Below are positions 8,991 through 17,559 of a DNA stretch of 64,000 nucleotides, piece after piece (the stretch's first letter is position 1; each line of letters begins with the position of its first letter). Position numbers and translations under genes: made by a program. A model generated the notes under the pieces. It was not told where the DNA came from. It ran no database searches and saw nothing but the letters and a program-made list of their open reading frames with translations. Origin of the DNA: Streptomyces qinglanensis (lineage in GTDB: Bacteria > Actinomycetota > Actinomycetes > Streptomycetales > Streptomycetaceae); contig NZ_FOGO01000003.1 in NCBI RefSeq assembly GCF_900111245.1, forward strand, positions 248,001-312,000. The letters run 5' to 3'.

Positions 8991-9791
8991 TCAGTAGCTT
9001 CCCAGTCCGCCGCAGACGTTGAGCGCCTGCGCGGTCACCGACGCGGCGGCCGGGCCGGCCAGGTAGCGCACCATGCCGGCCACCTCCTCGGGCGTGCAGT
9101 AACGGCCGATGGGGATCTTGGACTGGAACTCGGTGAGCACCTGCTCCTCGCTGATCTGGTTGAGTTCGGCGTAACTGGCGCGTACGTCCTGGGCCATGGG
9201 CGTCTCCACATAGCCGGGGCACACCGCGTTCACGGTCGGGCCGCCGGCCAGGGCCAGCTCCTTGGCCAGCGCCTTGGTGAAGCCGATGACACCGGCCTTG
9301 GCGGCCGAGTACGGAGCGCCGTAGGACACCCCCTGCTTGCCGCCCGTGGAGGCGATGTTGATGATCCGCCCGGTCGGCTGCTTGATCGCTTCGCTGGCCC
9401 GGACGACCTCGCGCGTCACCCAGAACACACTGTTGAGATTGGTGTCCATGACATCCAGCCACAGCTCGTCGGGGATCGCGGCGGTCGCACCACCGCCGCT
9501 GCGACCGGCGTTGTTGACCAGGATCCTCGGCTCGCCGTGCTCCTTGGTGCACTGCTCCACCATGTCGTGGACCGCGCTGCGGTCCCGTACGTCGCAGGCG
9601 TAGCCGGCCACGTCGAACCAGTCGTCCTCCATCTTCAGCGACCTGACGGCCGTGTCCAGCTTGCCGGTGTCGCGTCCGGTGACGACGACCTTGAGCCCGT
9701 CCTGCAGCAGAGCCTGCGCGATGGCCAGACCTATGCCACTGGTGCCCCCCGTGACCAGGGCGACGCTCGGGGACTCGGTGTGTGCGGGCAT
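8991..9791 (-). CDS. encD: Polyketide ketoreductase EncD
   Basis: A short-chain dehydrogenase of 266 residues, similar in layout to ActIII. The NADPH site is TGGTSGIG near residues 14-21, NNAG is at 93-96, and the catalytic triad is S148, Y161 and K165 (YSAAK). C-terminal PGYVETPM is typical. It reduces one keto group of the nascent octaketide. Start ATG 9791 follows GGAGAAGG. It heads the leftward encD-K-J operon and is divergent from encA, so one intergenic region of 187 bp serves both operons. Confidence 0.94.
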   Translation of the reverse strand: MPAHTESPSVALVTGGTSGIGLAIAQALLQDGLKVVVTGRDTGKLDTAVRSLKMEDDWFDVAGYACDVRDRSAVHDMVEQCTKEHGEPRILVNNAGRSGGGATAAIPDELWLDVMDTNLNSVFWVTREVVRASEAIKQPTGRIINIASTGGKQGVSYGAPYSAAKAGVIGFTKALAKELALAGGPTVNAVCPGYVETPMAQDVRASYAELNQISEEQVLTEFQSKIPIGRYCTPEEVAGMVRYLAGPAAASVTAQALNVCGGLGSY

Positions 9792-9978
9792 GGCGAAGCC
9801 TTCTCCCTTCGTCGGGGCGGCCGGAGTGTGCCGACCCGAGAGCGAGACTCCAGGCACCCGATGCAGCGCCGGTCCAGGCCCGCGCAACAGGGCCACCGGG
9901 GCGCGGCAAGCCGCGCTGGAGCGGCGCGGGAGCGGCGGTTGCCCGCCGCTGGAGCAGCGCCCAGCAGGGTCTCGGAGT
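9792..9978. promoter_or_regulatory. Divergent promoter region between encD and encA
   Basis: 187 bp separating two oppositely directed biosynthetic operons. This is the expected target of the SARP activator. I did not find a convincing pair of SARP heptamers by eye, so the assignment rests on layout alone. Confidence 0.5.
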
Positions 9979-11250
9979 GTGAGCCGACACATTGTCATTA
10001 CTGGCCTGAGCGTCCTTGCGCCCGGTTCGACGGACACCGAGGGCTTCTGGAAGATGATCACTGCGGGGCGCAGCGCCATCCGCAGGACCACAGCCTTCGA
10101 CCCGACCGCGTTCCGCTCGCAGGCGGCGGGAGAGATCGACCTCGACCCCCTGGCATGCGGGTTCGGCCACCGGGAGATCCGGCGGCTGGACCGGGCCGGG
10201 CTGCTGGCGGTGACCTGCGCCAGGCGGGCGGCCGCGGAAGCCGGGATCGCCGCGGGGACCGAGCTGGATCCCACACGTCTGGGGGTGAGTGTGGGGAACG
10301 CGGTGGGATCCGCCACGAGCATCGAGAACGAGTACGTCGTCCTCTCCGACGAGGGGCGCGAGTGGCTGGTCGACCAGAGCTACCAGTCCCCGCACCTCTT
10401 CGACTACTTCGTGCCGGGCTCCCTCGCCCGCGAGACGGCCTGGGCGGTCGGCGCGGAGGGTCCGGTCTCCGTCGTCTCGGCCGGCTGCACCTCCGGCATC
10501 GACGCACTGGGCCACGCCTGCCAGTTGATCCAGGAAGGCAGGGCCGAGGTGATGGTCGCCGGCGCCACCGACGCTCCCGTCACCCCGATCGCCGTGGCCT
10601 GCTTCGACGCGATCAAGGCCACGACCCGCCGCAACGACGACCCCGAGCACGCCACCCGGCCCTTCGACCGGACCCGGGACGGATTCGCCATCGCCGAGGG
10701 CGCGGCCATGCTGGTCCTGGAGGACAGCGAGCACGCGCGACGGCGGGGCGCCGAGATCTACGGAACGATCACCGGGTACGCCGCGCAGTCGAACGCGTAC
10801 CACATGACCGGGCTGGCCCGGGACGGCAACGAGATGACGCGCGCCATCGGCCTGGCACTGGACGAGGCCCGCGCCGATCCCACGTCCGTCGACTACGTCA
10901 ACGCGCACGGCTCGGGGACCAAGCAGAACGACCTGCACGAGACCGAAGCGTTCAAGAAGGCGCTGGGCGACCACGCCTACGACATCCCCGTCAGCTCCAT
11001 CAAGTCGATGATCGGGCACTCCCTGGGTGCGATCGGCGCGATCGAGGTGGCCACCTGTGCGCTGGCCATCCGCGACAGCGTGGTGCCGCCCACCGCGAAT
11101 CTGCACGAGCCGGACCCCGAGTGCGATCTGGACTATGTGCCGCTGGAGGCGCGCGAACGCGCTCTCGACAGGGTGCTCACGGTCGGCAGCGGCTTCGGCG
11201 GGTTCCAGAGCGCCATGGTGCTGGAGAAGTGGCGAGGAGGCCGCGGATGA
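9979..11250 (+). CDS. encA: Ketosynthase alpha subunit EncA
   Basis: A protein of 423 residues with the beta-ketoacyl synthase fold. Nucleophile C170 lies in VVSAGCTSGIDALGHA, the first histidine in VNAHGSGTKQND and the second in SMIGHSLGAIGA. It pairs with EncB to elongate a benzoyl starter with malonyl units on EncC. The start is taken as GTG at 9979, which gives the normal N-terminus SRHIVITGLSVL; frame stays open further upstream but has no family similarity. No strong Shine-Dalgarno precedes it. The TGA overlaps encB by 4 bases (ATGA at 11247). Confidence 0.95.
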   Translation: MSRHIVITGLSVLAPGSTDTEGFWKMITAGRSAIRRTTAFDPTAFRSQAAGEIDLDPLACGFGHREIRRLDRAGLLAVTCARRAAAEAGIAAGTELDPTRLGVSVGNAVGSATSIENEYVVLSDEGREWLVDQSYQSPHLFDYFVPGSLARETAWAVGAEGPVSVVSAGCTSGIDALGHACQLIQEGRAEVMVAGATDAPVTPIAVACFDAIKATTRRNDDPEHATRPFDRTRDGFAIAEGAAMLVLEDSEHARRRGAEIYGTITGYAAQSNAYHMTGLARDGNEMTRAIGLALDEARADPTSVDYVNAHGSGTKQNDLHETEAFKKALGDHAYDIPVSSIKSMIGHSLGAIGAIEVATCALAIRDSVVPPTANLHEPDPECDLDYVPLEARERALDRVLTVGSGFGGFQSAMVLEKWRGGRG

Positions 11251-12485
11251 GCAGGAGTGCGAGCACCGACGTGCTGATCACCGGGCTGGGCGTGACCGCC
11301 CCGACCGGGCTGGGTCCGAAGGAGTACTGGAACACCACGCTGGCCGGCGGTCAGGGCATCGCGCCGCTGCAGGAGTTCGACCCGGAGCCGTACACGGCGC
11401 GGCTGGCCGGGCAGATCACCGGCTTCGACGCGGCGGCACACCTGCCGGGGCGGCTGCTGCCGCAGACCGACCGGGTCACCCGGCTCGCGCTGGTCGCCGC
11501 CGAGCAGGCGCTGGAGGACGCGCAGGCGGACATCGGCGAACTCGGCACCTACGAGTGCGGGGTGGTCACCTCGAACGCGACCGGCGGCTTCGAGTTCTCG
11601 CACCGCGAGATGCGGAAGCTGTGGTCCCAGGGGCCCCAACACGTCAGCGTCTACCAGTGCTTCGCCTGGTTCTACGCCGTGAACACCGGGCAGATCTCCA
11701 TCCGGCACAAGATGCGCGGCCCCGGAGGGGTGGTCGTGGCCGAACAGGCCGGCGGCCTCGACGCGATCGGGCTGGCCCGCCGCACGATCAACCGCGGCCG
11801 CGGCCGGCTCATGCTCACCGGAGGGGTCGAGTCCTCCTTCGACCCCTGGGGCTGGGTCTCGCATCTGGCCTCCGGCGCCGTCAGCACGGCCACCGATCCG
11901 GCCGGCGCCTACCTGCCGTTCGACCGGCGGGCGGAGGGCTACGTGCCGGGTGAGGGCGGCGCCGTGCTGGTCATGGAGGAGGCCGATGCGGCGCGCGCAC
12001 GGTCGGGCCGGGCCCCGTACGGCAGGATCACCGGCCACGCCTCGACCTTCGACCCGGCGCCCGGGGTGCCGCGGCCGCCCGGTCTGCAACGGGCGATCGA
12101 ACTCGCGCTCGCCGACGCGGGCCTGCAGCCGGACGCCGTCGACCTGGTGGTCGCCGACGCGGCCGGAGTGCCCGAACTCGACGCCCAGGAGGCCGCGGCC
12201 CTGCGTGCCGTCTTCGGACCCTTCGGCGTCCCCGTCTGCGCGCCCAAGACCATGGTGGGCCGCCTGATGGCCGGCGGCGGACCGCTCGACGTGGTGTGCG
12301 CCCTGCTCGCGCTGCGCGACGGCGTCATTCCGCCGGCGGTCAACATCGGCGAACTCGCCGAGGACCACCGGGTCGACCTCGTCCGCGACGAACCGCGCTT
12401 CGGCCCGCTGTCCACCGCGCTCGTCCTCGCACGCGGTGCGGGTGGCTTCAACTCGGCGGTCGTCGTCGAGCGCCCGCTGTCCTGA
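11247..12485 (+). CDS. encB: Ketosynthase beta / chain length factor EncB
   Basis: A protein of 412 residues with the ketosynthase fold. Glutamine (Q167 in VVVAEQAGGLDAIG) replaces the active cysteine, the mark of chain length factors, and the histidine region is divergent. It forms a heterodimer with EncA and sets the chain length. GAGGAGG lies upstream inside the encA end, and the start overlaps the encA stop, as in nearly all type II PKS pairs. Confidence 0.95.
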   Translation: MSRSASTDVLITGLGVTAPTGLGPKEYWNTTLAGGQGIAPLQEFDPEPYTARLAGQITGFDAAAHLPGRLLPQTDRVTRLALVAAEQALEDAQADIGELGTYECGVVTSNATGGFEFSHREMRKLWSQGPQHVSVYQCFAWFYAVNTGQISIRHKMRGPGGVVVAEQAGGLDAIGLARRTINRGRGRLMLTGGVESSFDPWGWVSHLASGAVSTATDPAGAYLPFDRRAEGYVPGEGGAVLVMEEADAARARSGRAPYGRITGHASTFDPAPGVPRPPGLQRAIELALADAGLQPDAVDLVVADAAGVPELDAQEAAALRAVFGPFGVPVCAPKTMVGRLMAGGGPLDVVCALLALRDGVIPPAVNIGELAEDHRVDLVRDEPRFGPLSTALVLARGAGGFNSAVVVERPLS

Positions 12486-12535
12486 TGTCCGCTCCGCCTC
12501 CCCGTGCCGCGCCGATGCGCGCCGAAGCGCCCGAT

Positions 12536-12578
12536 GCGCTCTGAAGCGCTCTGAAGCGCTCTGAAGCGCTCTGAAGCG
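12536..12578. repeat. Four tandem 10-bp units between encB and encC
   Basis: The unit CTGAAGCGCT is repeated head to tail (three full copies from 12541 plus partial copies on both sides). Each copy contains the palindrome AGCGCT, and degenerate copies appear to extend left to about 12515. It lies in the 137-bp gap upstream of the ACP gene. Confidence 0.85.
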
Positions 12579-12622
12579 AGTTTCCCCGTACACCGATCCG
12601 CCGCCGAGAAGGGACCGCACGC

Positions 12623-12871
12623 ATGCTCAGCCTCGACCAACTCCTGGAGATCCTCGCCGAGTGCTCCGGCGACCAGCAGGCCGCCGCGCACGGCGAGGAG
12701 GTCCTCGACCGCGAGTTCGACATGCTCGGCTACGACTCCCTGGTCCTGCTGGAGACCTCAGCGCAGCTCAAGCACCGCTACGACATCGACATCCCCGAAG
12801 ACGTCATCCGCGACCTGCGCACGCCGCGCGCCGTCCTGGACTACGCCAACGTGCCAGCCGAACGGGACTGA
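12623..12871 (+). CDS. encC: Acyl carrier protein EncC
   Basis: An acidic protein of 82 residues. The phosphopantetheine attachment serine is S39 in MLGYDSLVLLE and helix III ends with DIPEDVIRDLRTPRAVLDY. It carries the benzoyl starter and the growing poly-beta-ketone. GAGAAGGGA lies about 9 bases before ATG 12623. The 137-bp gap after encB is unusual for a KS-CLF-ACP set, which is normally tight. Confidence 0.95.
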   Translation: MLSLDQLLEILAECSGDQQAAAHGEEVLDREFDMLGYDSLVLLETSAQLKHRYDIDIPEDVIRDLRTPRAVLDYANVPAERD

Positions 12872-12921
12872 GACGCACCCGGTACCCCCTCCGCCCACCA
12901 CCGCGCCGCAGGAGCCAGCCG

Positions 12922-13950
12922 ATGGACGCGCCGACACCGCACCCGACCACCCCGCGCCGGCGGGTCGTCTTCGCCTTCCCGGGCCAGGGCGCCCAGCAGC
13001 CCCGGATGGCCGCCGGACTCTACGGCGTCTCGCCGTCCTTCACCGCCACCATGGACCACGCCTTCGACGCCCTGGGGCCGGCCGGACGGACCCTGCGCGC
13101 GGGCTGGCTGGCGGCCGAGGCGCCCGCCGCTTTCGACGACATCTCCTACGCCCAGCCGCTGCTGTACGCGGTCGACTGCGCGCTGGGAACCATGCTCGCG
13201 GAGGCGGGGCTGCGACCGGACGCGGTGCTGGGCCACAGCGTGGGGGAGCTGGCGGCCGCCACTCTTGCGGGCGTCTTCACCTTCGACTGCGGGCTGCGCT
13301 ACCTCTCCGAGTACATCGGGGTCTACCGGCACGCGCCGCCCGGCGGCATGCTGGCGGTGGCCGCCGGTCCCGAGGAGGTCGAGACCCATCTGGTGCCGGA
13401 CGTGGTCATCGGTGCCGTCAACGGTCCCCGCCAGGTGCTGCTCTCCGCCCCGGAACCGGCCCTGAGCCAGGTGGAGACCGCACTGCGGCGGGCCGGTGTC
13501 ACCTGCTCCCGGGCACGCGCACTGCAGCCGTTCCACCACCCGGTGATGCGCCGGGTCGCCGCCGCGCACGCCGACGCGCTCACCCGCCCGCCGCTGCGTC
13601 CGCCGCACACCACCGTGCTGTCCGCCTACACGGGCCACACGCTCGACGAGGCGACCGCCACCGACTGGCGGTTCTGGACCAGCCAGCCGGCCGAGCCGGT
13701 GCTCTTCGGCCCCACCCTCCAGCGCCTGCTGAGCAGGGGCCGGCACCTGCTGGTGGAGGCCGGCCCCGGGCAGAGCCTGACCGCCCTGGCGCGGCGCACC
13801 CCGGCGGTCGCCAACGGAGACGCGGAGGCCCTCGCCCTGCTGCCGGCCCGGGCCGGCAGCCCCGACGACGACGTGAAGGCGGTGCGGGCCGCGCTGGAGC
13901 AGCTCGCGGCCGGACCGGGCGCCCCCGCGGAGCTGTCGCCGGACTTCTGA
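12922..13950 (+). CDS. encL: Acyltransferase EncL (malonyl-transferase fold)
   Basis: A protein of 342 residues with the FabD fold. It opens VVFAFPGQGAQQP. The active serine is S106 in GHSVGEL and a histidine lies in PFHHPVMRR. In enterocin biosynthesis EncL, though MCAT-like, is the acyltransferase linked with loading the aryl starter on EncC. GGAG lies 8 bases before ATG 12922. It follows encC by 50 bp in the same direction. Confidence 0.92.
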   Translation: MDAPTPHPTTPRRRVVFAFPGQGAQQPRMAAGLYGVSPSFTATMDHAFDALGPAGRTLRAGWLAAEAPAAFDDISYAQPLLYAVDCALGTMLAEAGLRPDAVLGHSVGELAAATLAGVFTFDCGLRYLSEYIGVYRHAPPGGMLAVAAGPEEVETHLVPDVVIGAVNGPRQVLLSAPEPALSQVETALRRAGVTCSRARALQPFHHPVMRRVAAAHADALTRPPLRPPHTTVLSAYTGHTLDEATATDWRFWTSQPAEPVLFGPTLQRLLSRGRHLLVEAGPGQSLTALARRTPAVANGDAEALALLPARAGSPDDDVKAVRAALEQLAAGPGAPAELSPDF

Positions 13951-14010
13951 ACTCCCGGCCACCGCCCGGGACCACGCCCCGCAGCAGCAACGCTGCAGAA
14001 AGGGACACGT

Positions 14011-15402
14011 ATGCACTTCCCAGAGCTCGACCCGTCCGACGTGGCTGCGTTCCGCGCCGCATTCCGGGGTGAGTTGGTGTGGCCCAGAGACGCCGACTAC
14101 GACGAGGCGCGGCGCATCTGGAACGGCACGATCGACCGGCGTCCCGCCCTGATCGCCCGCTGCTCCGGCACGCCGGACGTGGTGGCGGCGGTGGGGTTCG
14201 CCCGCCGCAGCGGACTGGTCGTCGCGGTACGCGGCGGAGGCCACAGCATGGCCGGGCACTCCACCTGCGAGGGCGGCATCGTCATCGACCTCTCGCCGAT
14301 GAACGGCGTCCGGGTCAGCCGGCGGCGGCAGCGCGCCAGGGCGCAGGGCGGCTGCCTGCTGGGCGCGTTCGACACGGCGACCCAGGCACACATGCTCGCC
14401 ACACCGGCCGGCGTGGTCTCGCACACCGGCCTGGGCGGACTCGTGCTGGGCGGCGGCTTCGGCTGGCTGAGCCGCAAGTACGGGCTCTCGATCGACAATC
14501 TGGTCTCCGTGCAGGTCGTCACCGCGGACGGCAGCGTCCTGACAGCGAGCGAGGACGAGAACCCGGACCTGTTCTGGGCGGTGCGGGGCGGCGGCGGCAA
14601 CTTCGGCGTCGTCACGGAGTTCGAGTTCGACCTCCACCAGGTGGGCCCGGTCCGGTTCGCCAGCACCTACTACTCGCTGGAGGAGGGGCCCCAGGTCATC
14701 CGGGCCTGGCGGGACCACATGGCGACGGCGCCCGACGAGTTGACCTGGGCGCTGTATCTGCGCCTGGCACCGCCGCTGCCCGAACTGCCCGCCGAGATGC
14801 ACGGCAAGCCGGTGATCTGCGCGATGAGCTGCTGGGTCGGCGATCCGCACGAGGGCGAGCGGCAACTGGAGGCGATCCTGCCCGTCGGCAAGCCGCACGG
14901 GCTGACGAAGGCGACGCTGCCCTACCGGGCCCTGCAGGCGTACTCCTTCCCCGGCGCGGTCGTGCCCGACCGGGTCTACACCAAGAGCGGATACCTGGCC
15001 GAGTTGGACGACGAGGCCATCGACAGGGTGCTGGAGCACGCCTCCGGCATCGCCTCCCCGTTCACTCAGCTCGAACTGCTGTACCTGGGGGGAGCCGTGG
15101 CGCGCGTCCCGGACGACGCGACCGCCTTCCCCAACCGCACGACGCCCTTCGTGATCAACCTGGCCTCCGCGTGGCGGGACCCGACCGAGGACGCCCGCCA
15201 CACCGCCTGGGCCAGGGACGGCTACCGGAAGCTGGCCGACCGGCTCTCCGGCGGCTATGTCAACTTCCTCAACCCCGGGGAGGCCGACCGCACACGGGAC
15301 TCCTACGGCGAGAAGTACCAGCGGCTGCGGACGGTCAAGACCCGCTACGACCCGGCCAACCTCTTCCGCCTCAACCAGAACATCCCCCCGCACGCCCCCT
15401 GA
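14011..15402 (+). CDS. encM: FAD-dependent oxygenase EncM (Favorskii-type rearrangement)
   Basis: A protein of 463 residues of the BBE/6-hydroxynicotine-oxidase flavoprotein family. RGGGHSMAGHS carries H78, the histidine known to bind FAD covalently in EncM. TGLGGLVLGGGFGWLSRKYG is the FAD-domain signature, and the C-terminal berberine-bridge segment ends RYDPANLFRLNQNIPP. Known EncM dually oxidises the octaketide with a flavin-N5-oxide and triggers the Favorskii rearrangement, aldol closures and pyrone formation. The match in length and in long recognisable stretches makes it the best single marker of this cluster. AAAGGGAC precedes the ATG. Confidence 0.97.
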   Translation: MHFPELDPSDVAAFRAAFRGELVWPRDADYDEARRIWNGTIDRRPALIARCSGTPDVVAAVGFARRSGLVVAVRGGGHSMAGHSTCEGGIVIDLSPMNGVRVSRRRQRARAQGGCLLGAFDTATQAHMLATPAGVVSHTGLGGLVLGGGFGWLSRKYGLSIDNLVSVQVVTADGSVLTASEDENPDLFWAVRGGGGNFGVVTEFEFDLHQVGPVRFASTYYSLEEGPQVIRAWRDHMATAPDELTWALYLRLAPPLPELPAEMHGKPVICAMSCWVGDPHEGERQLEAILPVGKPHGLTKATLPYRALQAYSFPGAVVPDRVYTKSGYLAELDDEAIDRVLEHASGIASPFTQLELLYLGGAVARVPDDATAFPNRTTPFVINLASAWRDPTEDARHTAWARDGYRKLADRLSGGYVNFLNPGEADRTRDSYGEKYQRLRTVKTRYDPANLFRLNQNIPPHAP

Positions 15403-15433
15403 CCGACGCGCCCCGTGCGCCCTTCGCCGTACC

Positions 15434-15476
15434 GCCCCTGCCCCGGGTCCGGTTCCGCCGGACCCGGGGCAGGGGC
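15434..15476. terminator. 17-bp perfect hairpin between encM and encN
   Basis: Arms GCCCCTGCCCCGGGTCC and GGACCCGGGGCAGGGGC pair perfectly around a 9-base loop. It sits 31 bp after the encM stop and 45 bp before encN, in a run of co-directional genes, so it may end the encABCLM transcript or act as an attenuator that lowers encN expression. Confidence 0.8.
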
Positions 15477-15520
15477 GCACCCAGCCGCGTCCCGCCCGAC
15501 GCCCCCGAACAGGAGCCGCC

Positions 15521-17107
15521 ATGACCGCCGACCACGGGAACCTCTCGGCGCTGGTCGACCGCAACCTGGAAGCCGGCCTCGGCGACAAGGCCGCCCTCCT
15601 CGGACCGCAGGGCACGGTCGGCTACGCCGAGCTGCACCGGAGGATGTGCGCCATGGGGCGTGCCCTGCGCGCGCTCGGAGTGGAGCGCGAGCAGCGGGTG
15701 CTGCTCGTGCTGGACGACTCACCGGCGTTCTTCACCGCCTTCCTGGGCGCCGCCCGGATCGGGGCTGTGCCCGTCCCGGTGCCGCTCACCTCCCGTACCG
15801 GCCCCGAGCAGATCCGCTTCTACGCCGCGGACAGCTACGCGCGGGCGGCCGTCGTGGAGGCGGACCGGTACGAGGAACTGGCCCCGGCACTGCGGGAGAC
15901 GGGCGTGACGGTGATCAGCAGCGGGCCGTCCGGGCCGACGGGCGGGCTCTGCCTCCCGGACCTGGTCCAGGCCCACGACGGCGCCCTGGATCCGGCTGCC
16001 ACGCACCCCGAGGATCCGGCGCTGTGGCTCTACAGCTCGGGCTCCACGGGCAACCCGAAGGGGGTGGTACACCTTCAGCGCGACATCGCCCCCGTCTGCC
16101 GGCGGTACGCGGGCGAGGTCCTCGGCCTGACCCGGGACGATGTGCACCTGTCCACCACGAAGCTCTTCCACGCCTACGGCCTGGGCAACAGCCTGCTGTT
16201 CCCGCTCTGGTCCGGGGCCGCGAGCGTGCTGCTGCCCGGCTTCCCCGCACCGCACCTGGTGCTGGAGTCGATCGAGCGGCTCCGCCCCACGGTGCTGTTC
16301 TCCGTACCGGCTCTGTACAACGCCATGCCGCGCTCCCCCGAGGCCGGCCGCCGGGACCTGGGATCGCTGCGGCTGTGCGTCTCGGCGGCCGAGACGCTGC
16401 CGGTCCACGTCTGGCAGCGGTGGCGGGACCTGTCCGGGCTGGAGGTGCTGGACGGTGTGGGCTCCACCGAGATGCTGCACGTCTACTGCAGCAACTCCCC
16501 GCGGGCGCTGCGCCCCGGCTCGTCCGGCAAGGCCGTGCCCGGCTACCGGATCCGGCTCGTCCGACCCGAGGGCGGCGAGGTCGAGGGACCGGGCAGCGGG
16601 GAGATGTACGTGCAGGGCGGCAGCATGATGGACCGGTACTGGCATCAGGCCGACCGGACCCGCTCGGTGCTGCACGGCACCTGGTACCGCACCGGTGACC
16701 GCTACCGCCGCGACGAGGACGGGTACTACTGGTTCGAGGGCCGCGCCGACGACATGCTGAAGGTCTCCGGGCTCTGGGTCGCGCCCACCGAGATCGAGAC
16801 CGTCCTCCAGCAGCATCCTGAGGTCGCCGAGGCGGGCGTGGTGGGTGTGGACACCGACCGGCTGACCCGGATCAAGGCGTTCGTCGTGCTGCACCACGCC
16901 GAGCAGGGCTCCGAGGACCTGGCACGGCGACTGCGGCAGTGGTGCAAGCAGCGGCTGTCCAGCCACCAGTTCCCGCACCTGGTGGAGTTCGTCGCGGCCC
17001 TCCCCCGCACGGCGACCGGCAAGATCCAGCGCTTCGCCCTGCGGGCACGGGAGGACGCCGCGGCGGACGGCGGCGCCGGGAACGCGGAGACCGCCCGCGC
17101 CGGATGA
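15521..17107 (+). CDS. encN: Benzoate:ACP ligase EncN
   Basis: An adenylate-forming enzyme of 528 residues closest in style to benzoate-CoA ligases. The P-loop is YSSGSTGNPKG, then A5 DGVGSTEMLH, A7 YRTGDRY, hinge GRADDMLKVSGLWV and C-terminal lysine RTATGKIQRF. In the enterocin pathway EncN activates benzoate and passes it to EncC, giving a salvage entry parallel to the EncP-H-I-J route. GGAG lies 6-7 bases before ATG 15521. It is the last rightward gene of the core set. Confidence 0.94.
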   Translation: MTADHGNLSALVDRNLEAGLGDKAALLGPQGTVGYAELHRRMCAMGRALRALGVEREQRVLLVLDDSPAFFTAFLGAARIGAVPVPVPLTSRTGPEQIRFYAADSYARAAVVEADRYEELAPALRETGVTVISSGPSGPTGGLCLPDLVQAHDGALDPAATHPEDPALWLYSSGSTGNPKGVVHLQRDIAPVCRRYAGEVLGLTRDDVHLSTTKLFHAYGLGNSLLFPLWSGAASVLLPGFPAPHLVLESIERLRPTVLFSVPALYNAMPRSPEAGRRDLGSLRLCVSAAETLPVHVWQRWRDLSGLEVLDGVGSTEMLHVYCSNSPRALRPGSSGKAVPGYRIRLVRPEGGEVEGPGSGEMYVQGGSMMDRYWHQADRTRSVLHGTWYRTGDRYRRDEDGYYWFEGRADDMLKVSGLWVAPTEIETVLQQHPEVAEAGVVGVDTDRLTRIKAFVVLHHAEQGSEDLARRLRQWCKQRLSSHQFPHLVEFVAALPRTATGKIQRFALRAREDAAADGGAGNAETARAG

Positions 17108-17120
17108 CCGGCGCGGGCGG
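17091..17120. terminator. Hairpin spanning the encN stop codon
   Basis: 13-bp perfect arms CCGCCCGCGCCGG and CCGGCGCGGGCGG enclose an ATGA loop that contains the encN stop. It lies between convergent genes and probably serves both. Confidence 0.8.
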
Positions 17121-17144
17121 CCGCTGGGCCGGGGTGCCGGCGGC

Positions 17145-17537
17145 TCAGCCGGGGGCCGCGGCGGCTCGTGGACTCAGGTGCAGGCCCGCGAGGCGCAGCC
17201 GCCCGTCCTCGCCGGTGACGATCAGCGTGAAGCGGAAGGCTCCGCCGGCGTCCGCGTCCCCGTTGACGCTCTCCTGGGTCTGCGCGGCCACCACCACGGC
17301 CGTCCCGCCCAGGATCCGGATGCGCAGGTCGCTCACCTCGAAGGAGGAATTGCGCACGGTTTTCGACCGGTAGCGCTCCAGCCACTGCTCGCGGCTGCGG
17401 ATGAACCCGCGGGGTCCGACGCCCACGAAGTCGTCCGCGAGGAGTTCGTCCAGCGCGGTGTGGTCGCCGCGTTCCTCGGCCGCGCTCCAGTCCCGGACGA
17501 AGTCCGCGACCGCCTGCTCGGACAGTGTCGTACTCAT
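17145..17537 (-). CDS. SnoaL/NTF2-like protein of the enc cluster (probably EncO)
   Basis: A protein of 130 residues with a polyketide-cyclase-like NTF2 fold: a helical start FVRDWSAAEERGDHTALDEL, then FVGVGPRGFIRSREQWLERY and four terminal beta strands. This is a DUF4440/SnoaL-like small protein whose reaction cannot be predicted. It follows encP by 22 bp in the same direction, so it is probably cotranscribed with it. Its place between encN and encP suggests EncO, a member described as of unknown function. Confidence 0.8.
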   Translation of the reverse strand: MSTTLSEQAVADFVRDWSAAEERGDHTALDELLADDFVGVGPRGFIRSREQWLERYRSKTVRNSSFEVSDLRIRILGGTAVVVAAQTQESVNGDADAGGAFRFTLIVTGEDGRLRLAGLHLSPRAAAAPG

Positions 17538-17559
17538 GGCTCTCCTTCCCGCCGGGGGC

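Noticed and set aside
8209..11106. Very long continuous open frame on the minus strand across encK, encD and encA
   Set aside because: It is an artefact of high G+C with few stop codons. Only 8209-8955 has family similarity and correct codon bias; the remainder is antisense or out of frame to real genes.
9537..11246. Possible N-terminal extension of EncB
   Set aside because: The frame is open but overlaps encA wholly. The overlapping ATGA start at 11247 gives the correct chain length factor N-terminus.
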